A stretch of DNA of 64,000 bases from Lineus longissimus (lineage: Eukaryota; Nemertea; Pilidiophora; Heteronemertea; Lineidae). The DNA lies in assembly GCF_910592395.1 (NCBI RefSeq), contig NC_088313.1, positions 19,608,437 to 19,672,436 of the forward strand. Reading direction: 5' to 3'. A program made the position numbers and the translations under genes. Positions 55,331 to 64,000 of this stretch are shown here, piece by piece (positions within the stretch are counted from its first letter, which is position 1; the number at the start of each line of letters is the position of its first letter). The notes under the pieces were generated by a model. It was not told the origin of the DNA. It did no database searches and worked only from the letters and a program-made list of their open reading frames with translations.

Positions 55331-58300
55331 ACCTCTCCGAACTGTGGCCTGAAATGGCTAGTCGTAGCGCAGTGTGTAATTCCCTTGTAGTCAACTGAAA
55401 TGTTTCTGGAATAGGCTGAAGAGACTCAATGTGATAGATGTAGCACTTTAAGACTGGTGCACAGTTGGCAGTATGTGGCACCATACAAGAACTCACCATC
55501 GACGCCAGAGGTCGGGTCATGCAACCACGTGACCAGGAATAATCGAAGTTGACGCCTCTGCCGGCTGAACGTTGTTTGAGACAGATTGATATGAAATATG
55601 TCCAATCATGACCAGAATATACAATTTCGTGAACACGATAGAAGAATGTCGATAAATTGCAATCAATGTTTACCCAAGAAAGTAGCGTGTTAATTACTTT
55701 TACAGAAGATTGATGTCGCCGTGGCTCTTATATCACCCGTCCGCCCAGGAATGCCAATAATATTATTAGAGAGGTTTCGATAGTGCACTTACGTGAGGTT
55801 TGTGGCATTGGCGTCATCATACTTGACATTTTGTGCTTGAATAGAAGAATAACTAAATTTACTTTACGGTTTCGTGCTTACTTAGATTTTCGAAAGGTAG
55901 CAACTAAAGCACTATATACAAGGGGTTACAATTTGGGATCAAACTTTTTTTACTTGCATTGGGTATGGGAGAAAATGGCTCCGGACACGCAATTACTTAC
56001 CCCACAAAAAAGGGATTTGCTGCCTCCTCTACCTGACCACTTGGCCGCGCAGTCAATCTTTCAATTATGTAGGGGAAAGATAGTTATGCTCTTTATCTGT
56101 CTTTTGAAGCCCGAAGCGGTTGAGATGAGACAAAGAGAAAACAGCGATCCTGATGACCATACAAACACGTCAGACAGATAATTGACCGGATCTTCTCATT
56201 GTCGTAATGCAGAATACATGTAGATGGCCTGCTTCGAAAAACGGACGGAATCTTCCGGTCATTATGAGAAGTGCCAACTGCACCGGTGGCTCTGTGGCCT
56301 GATTTATCTATCTGAGCACGCGAGGACGTTCCTTGGCGGAAATTGGTCTTTGTGGGATTCATATCATTTTTCTAATTCGATATTTCGAGAGAAAATAACG
56401 ACCTACTGAGCACTCGATCTAAAAGTGTGAAACACTTTAGGGAATTGGCGTCATCTGGTCCGGGCAGAAGGACGAATGTTTAGTTCACCATTTACAAGTC
56501 TCTTTGCTGACAGTAAACAGCCTAGCCCACCTCAAAGACGGCATGCTTCCTTCCCTAATAGCTTTCCTGTAGTTCCTCGGCCTTCTGTCCGTCCGGTACG
56601 CTAGAGTCAGCACAAATCAGATGCAGATGAATTCTGATCAAACCTACGTTAGCATTAAAAGCGCATTACCGAGGGAAATTTATTCAACGATTTCACGATG
56701 GGGTGACTGAAGCCAGTACGGAACATTAAACTATAATGACTGACGTGTTAACTAGTCGCTGAGGCAAGAAGATGACACTGTCCTAATGGAATTAGCTACT
56801 CAATCAGCGACCTTTCTCCGACAGGAAGATTTGTCGACTTTGTTCTCCTTTATCATAATCCACTTTTCATGTACTTCACAGCGACTGGAAAGTACGGGTA
56901 TTAATTCGTCATGACAGACTATGTCAAAGGTCTGACGACGCCAATGTACATGACGTATACATACAATGTAAGAAAGTGCCTGCATAGCCTTCAACAGTAC
57001 ATGTATATTGTAGTCTGTCAATAACCACGATCATAACCAATTTGTAGGTGCTGGATACTGCTCTTTGCTTGTTTATGATGAAAATCCTGCTTCGATGGCA
57101 ATTCGACTCGAAACTGGCCGGTGTTCCGGTGTAAATCCACACTGTGCAATGGCCAAACTCCGTGGTCGACTTCTCGCCAAGAAAATATCCTCAATTTCCC
57201 TGAGGTCTATTACTTCCTTTGAAGAGGTTTATCAGAGAGCTACCAGCTATTACCGAAGCCATTTTAAACATCTCCGCCTCGCTGATAGCAGGGCAGTTAC
57301 AGCAGATTGGCCACTTGAGTCGCCATCGGCACGGATGTATTCAGGTGTTTTCTTACTTTGTATCTTTTGGTTCGAACAAACAACATCTACCATCTTCGGT
57401 GGAGACAAAAAAATGTTGAAGTTATACAGCCGTTTCCAACAGGCTTTGTTGAAAATATAGAAAACGACAAAGGAAAATTGCCGTCTGAACTCCTAATGGA
57501 AGACAGTTATTTTTTATCTGTCTTCTACAGATTTTTTATTTAACTTGCTACATGTAAGAGCTGCGTGAACTCTATGCGATGCCTGTAGATGTATAAAGAA
57601 ATGATTGATTACAAAGCCATTACCGGAAAGTTTGAGACATGGTTACAATTCACTTTTGTAATTCTATCCTAAAATTGACTACGAATCTGTGGTTAGATTA
57701 CACTGCGCAATCGCAATACATGTATATAGTGCACAGTGACGTCACAACATGAAAGCTACTAGGCCTACTGGCCGAGATAATATGCTTGCTTCGGTGCCAT
57801 GGGTGCATGACAAAGAGCCAACTCTGACATTTGAATGGTAACACAATCTCAAAGTTATCCTCCTACAAGCTTTAATGTCTGATAAAAACAAGCCATCGTA
57901 CCATTTCCTGCCATTGCGTATTTGAAACGCAAATTGTTCTGTTGATTGTCCAGGCAGCTTAAGCAAATCCCAGCGATCATCTGAATCAGTTTGTAGTGGC
58001 ACCTGCGTTCCAGGCAGAGCCAATGAATTTGTTATTGGCAGAAAGTAGTATGATCGATATTTCATTGATTTATTACACTGAAATCGTGGCCAACGCGTCC
58101 ATGCTTTCAATATCAGCACTCTTAACCCTAAACCCTTCATGGTTGGCTATCAGTTTTATTGTTGAGTAGGAGAATGAAAAATAAAATGCATCTCGAGATG
58201 TCTGAAATCCACCTTGTTTGTCCTCTACATCCACGCCATCAACAGAGTCTTCCGACGGACAGTGCATGATGCCTTACGGGTTCAATAAACGATCTTGATT

Positions 58301-58660
58301 TCGCCCTGTTTTTGATTCAGTGGTTTATGGTCCGTCCATTGGGCCCCTGAATCATAAGCAGTAGTGCATAAGAAAAGTGTCGTCCAGGATAAGGTCGATT
58401 ACTTTCTCATTAACGAATGGGTATGTTTCACCTTCCGCCTCGTCTGCCACCTCCAGGAAGAGGCCATTTGCTCCTTGTCACCTTCGTAACTGGTGTGGTG
58501 ATATCGAATCAAGACCGGAAATACAGCAGGCGGAAATCAAGTCTGTGGGCAAACGATGTGCACGGCGGTTATTGATTTTCTCGGTGACGAGAAAAGAATA
58601 GGATCATTCATATCTCATCGTGCCGGCCTAGGACAGAAGGAAGATTTTTTCATCCTTCAG
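55331..58660. other. Intergenic, no gene firmly supported
   Basis: Several 116-132-codon frames (55783-56181, 57065-57460, 57742-58140) lack domains and splice context. A perfect palindromic CRE, GTGACGTCAC, occurs at 57736-57745 with no gene next to it. Confidence 0.45.
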
Positions 58661-58701
58661 AGTTGAATTGTTTCATAAGTTCAAAATTCTGAAAAATTTT
58701 C
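58661..58701 (+). repeat. Dispersed repeat family R1, copy 3 (partial)
   Basis: AGTTGAATTGTTTCATAAGT followed by TCAAAATTCTGAAAAATTTTC matches the first 40 bp of 5696-5820 almost exactly, then diverges. Confidence 0.75.
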
Positions 58702-59403
58702 ACGACGATTAGGCCTTTTGGTCGGGTTAGAGGGTTGAATTTGGTCATTGGGACCGCCCAGTCCAGTGGTCGTGGTCTGGGTACCGGGGTGGCCGTGCTA
58801 CCGGGGGCCTTGTAATGGCATTTAGAGAGGAAACCATTCAGGACCGGCGATTCTTGGTCGTCATAGCGGGGTGGTCGCCGACCGGGGTTCCACTGTACAA
58901 TGATCAATGGGGAGTCATAAAAGCAACAATGAGATACTCCTCTCATCTGCAGCGTACCTGGCCCCCTCTCTCTCGTGACTTGATTCTCAAACTTAACCAA
59001 GCAGAAAGCGAGAAAGAAATAAAACCGGACACCGGTATCTCATGAATACAATAATTACCTTGGAATCTATTAACGGGCAAGGTGTAATCAAAATATGGGA
59101 CATCAATTGCAAATTCAACCCTGGTGACCGTTTATTTACGGATCATTATCAATCTGTTATCATCATCTTGTTTTTACAAGTAATGCTAGGGGCTTTGCGC
59201 GCAATCGTCATCTATTCTGTCCCCGTTTAGGGAAACATGAATCAACTCGTGCCGCCGGAAAACTGCTGACAGGCGGCACACCAGTACTGTAAACATCGGC
59301 GACCTCTAACCCAAAAAGGTGCTTCTTTTTAGGCCAAAGGTCACCCATGTTGGCGATTTCAATGTTCTGAAACAACAAAAATCACATTCACACCAAGGGC
59401 CGT
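58702..59403. other. Intergenic, possible repeat at 58730-58900
   Basis: GGTCG and GGTGGTC motifs and a GGTTCCACTGTACA end near 58888 loosely resemble the end of the 29.2-kb element (GGTTCTACTGTACA). No gene seen. Confidence 0.4.
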
Positions 59404-59502
59404 GCATACTGAACTTCCAGCGGTATTGCCTCCGCAGCCTCCACCCATACGAGTTGTCTGGAATCTGAGCAATGTCAATACATTAAGGGTCAAAATGATG
59501 GC
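59404..59502 (+). repeat. Dispersed repeat family R2, copy 2
   Basis: Direct-orientation copy of 8201-8286 with an extra ACCCATACGAG-type insertion in the middle and CATTAAGGGTCAAAATGATG where copy 1 has CTTTGAGAGTCAAGATG. Confidence 0.7.
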
Positions 59503-61289
59503 CGGGCAATCAATTCAGACATTACACTGCCCCGCCAGATTACCGGTTAATGATTTTTGCGACACATCAACATCGGCAGCCAATGAGACGAGACACCTGC
59601 TGTCTTTGTCGATGCGCTGGGAGTATTTTAGTGTTGGTTCACAGGCGAAGGTTTCCATCACAGACTCTATCATGAGGGAGATTAATCTTCATAGAATCTA
59701 CCATGGGCCATGAGAGCGTTGAAACGACCAATACCGCCAGTTCTGTCAACTTCAATGTCAAGAGAGCCATTGACGTTGTACCCATGCGTGGGTAACAATA
59801 TCAGCAATAGGGTTCAAGATAAGAACCTTGGCATCTGTCATCAGCATCAACCAACAGATTATTGATACGACCATATTGAGAATGGGGATCAAACGACTAG
59901 ACCGCTTGATTGCGAGCCATCATGATGACTGACAGACTATAAGGTGGCTTGATGAGACACCGCCCCGAGACGATTCTAAGGCTTTCCACGAGAAATTACA
60001 AGCGAGGTTCATCCGATGGAGGCAGACATTAAACTAATGAGAATAATTGAGTACTAGGAAGAGGCAATGGTTCTATAGATTGGTTCCAGGGTATTCAAGT
60101 GCAGGCAGTATAAACTTGTTAAACACCTGGTCCTCTTAAGTGACACACGCAGAATGAACTCTACCCCAAATATAATAGTCTACCCCTTTCTATGTAAATT
60201 GATTTTTCGACCCAGATGCGAACAGGGAATCACTGGAATCAGCAACGTAGCTTTGCCAACCAATGAGTTAACAGCAAGCATAGATTCAACACAATATTCC
60301 GGTTCAAGATATTCCTAAACAAGACTATTCAGATGGTCTGTTGCAATGTTCGGGAAAGATTAAGAAATTCTGTATTCTAGGGAGAATCGTGTGCTTTGTG
60401 GCGGTAACTGCCAATGTTACTCAGCGGTAATGGCGTCTTCCGTATCGTTATTTCCTTGCCCGTTGATAGAACTGAGAATGAATGCCGTGACGATGAACGA
60501 CAAATTTTGACTACGACGTCAAGAGAGTAGATCAGCTGATGGATTGGATCGCTGTCCATCCGGTCAATCGTGAACGCTACGTCAAGCAATGCTCTTCCGC
60601 CCCTGTAGGTTGATAAAGACCCTTTAATACCTTTAAAAACTACGATTTTCCTGCACCATACCCCTCATTTTTCGCACAAGTTGCCGTTTGAATCGGGAAA
60701 ATCGCCTGCCATTCCTGGCCATTCACACGCAGTCGTTCAATATCCGTCAACCCTCTCCCAAGGCGATTCTACCTTGTTCAGTTTGTCCGCCTTTTCCTGT
60801 TGGGCGCATAAACGGCGACAATCTCCTTGTGACCGTGATTGATCACGATAAACATGTACCAGACATGTTCTCGAGGGACATGAAAAACGAGACGCTTTTC
60901 GAATTCTAAACAGCGCGGGCCATTGTGAGACACAGCGACATTGGCAAAGGATCGTTCATTTCTCCAACCAAAGGAATGCGTTACAAAATACGTTAACCAT
61001 GTCAGTCGCGTTTTCTCCTAATTAACGATGTACCAATGGCAATTCAAAGAAATGCCGAGAGAAAGGAGAAGCGATCTGAATTCTCAATAACTACGACTAT
61101 TGTGATATTGGATCGTTATCTTTTCTCGTGATCCATTTTGAGTGCAGCCTGTTAGTGGTACTATAGTATGTATCGAGGGCCTCTTAGTGCTCCCCTATTG
61201 ACTGAGGCTACCGCTAATGGGACGAGTGCTCAGACACTGCTCGATATACTTAGGAGAACGTGCCACGGTATTACCTATCCCCGATAGGA
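59503..61289. other. Intergenic, no gene seen
   Basis: Short frames up to about 75 codons; nothing recognised before the minisatellite edge. Confidence 0.5.
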
Positions 61290-64000
61290 CAACGTATCAG
61301 CTGAGTCGAGTGCCTTTGGAAACCGGTTGACAAAGTACCAGTTGAGTTGAGTTCCTTTGAAAACTTTGTTCCTTGACAAAGCACCAGTTGTTGTGTTCCT
61401 GAACAACGTGTTGTCAAAATTACCAGTTGAGTTGTGTTCCTGTGAGAACTGGATGACAAAGAACCAGCTGAGTTGAGTTTTGTTCCAGTGAGAACTTGTG
61501 GTCAAAAGTACCAGTTGAGTTTATTTCCTTCGAAACCCTGTAGTCAAAGTACCAGTTGAGTTGTGTTCCTTTGAAAACAAGATGGCGATGCACCAGTTGA
61601 GTTGTGTTCCTTTGAAAACAAGATGGCGATGCACCAGTTGAGTTGTGTTCCTTTGAAAACAAGATGGCGATGCACCAGTTGAGTTGTGTTCCTTTGAAAA
61701 CAGGACGGCGATGTACCAGTTGAGTTGTGTTCCTTTGAAAACAAGACGGCGATGTACCAGTTGAGTTGTGTTCCTTTGAAAACAGGACGACGATGTACCA
61801 GTTGAGTTGTGTTCCTTTGAAAACAGGACGACGATGTACCAGTTGAGTTGTGTTCCTTTGAAAACAAGACGGCGATGTACCAGTTGAGTTGTGTTCCTTT
61901 GAAAACAGGACGACGATGTACCAGTTGAGTTGTGTTCCTTTGAAAACAAGACGGCGATGTACCAGTTGAGTTGTGTTCCTTTGAAAACAGGACGACGGTG
62001 TACCAGTTGAGTTGTGTTCCTTTGAAAACAAGACGGCGATTTACCAGTTGAGTTGTGTTCCTTTGAAAACAGGACGGCGATGTACCAGTTGAGTTGTGTT
62101 CCTTTGAAAACAAGATGGCGATTTACCAGTTGAGTTGTGTTCCTTTGAAAACAAGACGGCGATGTACCAGTTGAGTTGTGTTCCTTTGAAAACAAGACGG
62201 CGATTTACCAGTTGAGTTGTGTTCCTTTGAAAACAGGACGGCGATGTACCAGTTGAGTTGTATTCCTTTGAAAACAAGACGGCGATGTACCAGTTGAGTT
62301 GTGTTCCTTTGAAAACAAGACGGCGATGTACCAGTTGAGTTGTGTTCCTTTGAAAACAAGACGGCGATGTACCAGTTGAGTTGTGTTCCTTTGAAAACAA
62401 GACGGCGATGTACCAGTTGAGTTGTGTTCCTTTGAAAACAGGACGGCGATGTACCAGTTGAGTTGTGTTCCTTTGAAAACAAGACGGCGATGTACCAGTT
62501 GAGTTGTGTTCCTTTGAAAACAGGACGGCGATGTACCAGTTGAGTTGTGTTCCTTTGAAAACAGGACGGCGATGTACCAGTTGAGTTGTGTTCCTTTGAA
62601 AACAGGACGGCGATGTACCAGTTGAGTTGTGTTCCTTTGAAAACAAGACGGCGATGTACCAGTTGAGTTGTGTTCCTTTGAAAACAAGACGGCGATGTAC
62701 CAGTTGAGTTGTGTTCCTTTGAAAACAGGACGGCGATGTACCAGTTGAGTTGTGTTTCTTTGAAAACAGGACGGCGATGTACCAGTTGAGTTGTGTTCCT
62801 TTGAAAACAAGACGGCGATGTACCAGTTGAGTTGTGTTCCTTTGAAAACAGGACGGCGATGTACCAGTTGAGTTGTGTTCCTTTGAAAACAGGACGGCGA
62901 TGTACCAGTTGAGTTGTGTTCCTTTGAAAACAAGACGGCGATGTACCAGTTGAGTTGTGTTCCTTTGAAAACAAGACGGCGATGTACCAGTTGAGTTGTG
63001 TTCCTTTGAAAACAGGACGGCGATGTACCAGTTGAGTTGTGTTCCTTTGAAAACAAGACGGCGATGTACCAGTTGAGTTGTGTTCCTTTGAAAACAAGAC
63101 GGCGATGTACCAGTTGAGTTGTGTTCCTTTGAAAACAAGATGGCGATGTACCAGTTGAGTTGTGTTCCTTTGAAAACAAGACGGCGATGTACCAGTTGAG
63201 TTGTGTTCCTTTGAAAACAAGACGGCGATGCACCAGTTGAGTTGTGTTCCTTTGAAAACAAGACGGCGATGTACCAGTTGAGTTGTGTTCCTTTGAAAAC
63301 AGGACGACGATGTACCAGTTGAGTTGTGTTCCTTTGAAAACAGGACGACGATGTACCAGTTGAGTTGTGTTCCTTTGAAAACAAGACGGCGATGTACCAG
63401 TTGAGTTGTGTTCCTTTGAAAACAGGACGACGATGTACCAGTTGAGTTGTGTTCCTTTGAAAACAAGACGGCGATGTACCAGTTGAGTTGTGTTCCTTTG
63501 AAAACAGGACGACGGTGTACCAGTTGAGTTGTGTTCCTTTGAAAACAAGACGGCGATTTACCAGTTGAGTTGTGTTCCTTTGAAAACAGGACGGCGATGT
63601 ACCAGTTGAGTTGTGTTCCTTTGAAAACAAGATGGCGATTTACCAGTTGAGTTGTGTTCCTTTGAAAACAAGACGGCGATGTACCAGTTGAGTTGTGTTC
63701 CTTTGAAAACAAGACGGCGATTTACCAGTTGAGTTGTGTTCCTTTGAAAACAGGACGGCGATGTACCAGTTGAGTTGTATTCCTTTGAAAACAAGACGGC
63801 GATGTACCAGTTGAGTTGTGTTCCTTTGAAAACAAGACGGCGATGTACCAGTTGAGTTGTGTTCCTTTGAAAACAAGACGGCGATGTACCAGTTGAGTTG
63901 TGTTCCTTTGAAAACAAGACGGCGATGTACCAGTTGAGTTGTGTTCCTTTGAAAACAGGACGGCGATGTACCAGTTGAGTTGTGTTCCTTTGAAAACAAG
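61290..64000. repeat. 41-bp minisatellite array, continues past window end
   Basis: From about 61548 the DNA is a head-to-tail array of a 41-bp unit: ACCAGTTGAGTTGTGTTCCT, then TTGAAAACAAGACGGCGATGT. About 60 units are present. Units vary mainly at a few sites: A/G before GACGGC, C/T in GACGG/GATGG, GGC/GAC, GATG/GATT, and T/C at the last base. About six decayed, length-variable units form the left edge (61290-61547). No non-repeat spacers, so it is not CRISPR. The unit has no stop on the minus strand except in GATTT variants. The open frames seen there start from TTG, not ATG, and are not counted as genes. Confidence 0.98.

Noticed and set aside
55783-56181. 132-codon plus-strand frame
   Set aside because: The opening codon is not ATG, and there is no domain or splice support.
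57065-57460. 131-codon frame with shifted neighbours, loosely reminiscent of FLYWCH/MULE-type transposon proteins (RELPAITEA, FSYFVSFGSNKQHLP)
   Set aside because: Similarity is only impressionistic and spread over two frames; no zinc motif seen. A profile search of 57060-57545 in all frames would decide.
61420-63999. Minus-strand frames of 119-529 codons
   Set aside because: They arise from the stop-free 41-bp unit, overlap in all three frames, open from TTG rather than ATG, and end only at GATTT variants.
61548-64000. CRISPR-like array
   Set aside because: Units are contiguous 41-bp repeats with no unique spacers, in a eukaryotic genome.

Overview
The window is eukaryotic nuclear DNA from an invertebrate animal. 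The evidence is multi-exon genes with GT-AG introns, two near-identical intron-containing actins, a nuclear-encoded mitochondrial ribosomal protein, a Pol III tRNA-Gly gene, the 3' end of a non-LTR retrotransposon and many dispersed and tandem repeats. The gene content fits a marine lophotrochozoan (mollusc, annelid, brachiopod or similar). That placement is inference; no species can be named from the sequence alone.

Layout. 1-4.7 kb: a minus-strand copper monooxygenase of the DBH/MOXD1 type (nine supported coding exons, uncertain terminal exon). 4.7-19.6 kb: gene-poor DNA with fold-backs and paired dispersed repeats. 19.6-20.5 kb: a 5'-truncated LINE 3' end. 21.9-24.9 kb: actin gene A (+). 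27.6-29.8 kb: mS26/MRPS26 (+, four exons). 30.3-31.8 kb: a single-exon gene for an orphan disordered Ser/Arg-rich protein (-), with an orphan exon candidate beyond its poly(A) signal. 33.0-36.3 kb: actin gene B (-). 40.2 kb: tRNA-Gly(GCC) (-). 42.0-44.1 kb: a four-exon short-chain dehydrogenase/reductase (-). 44.1-61.3 kb: no gene supported, but a 231-bp tandem duplication, a tRNA-like relic and repeat copies. 61.3-64.0 kb: a 41-bp minisatellite running off the window.

The genes do not form one pathway. The main relationships are structural. The actin paralogues face each other tail to tail across about 8.6 kb. They share almost identical exons, including synonymous sites, but have unrelated introns and flanks, which points to ectopic gene conversion. 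Both actin promoters carry two perfect CArg/SRF-type boxes exactly 20 bp apart. The minisatellite is stop-free in all three minus-strand frames because its unit length is not a multiple of three and the unit lacks stops. It also contains an exact-looking higher-order copy displaced by 1517 bp (37 units). I found no clear evidence of a wholly new biological system; the strongest leads are the actin conversion/promoter architecture and the structure of the minisatellite.
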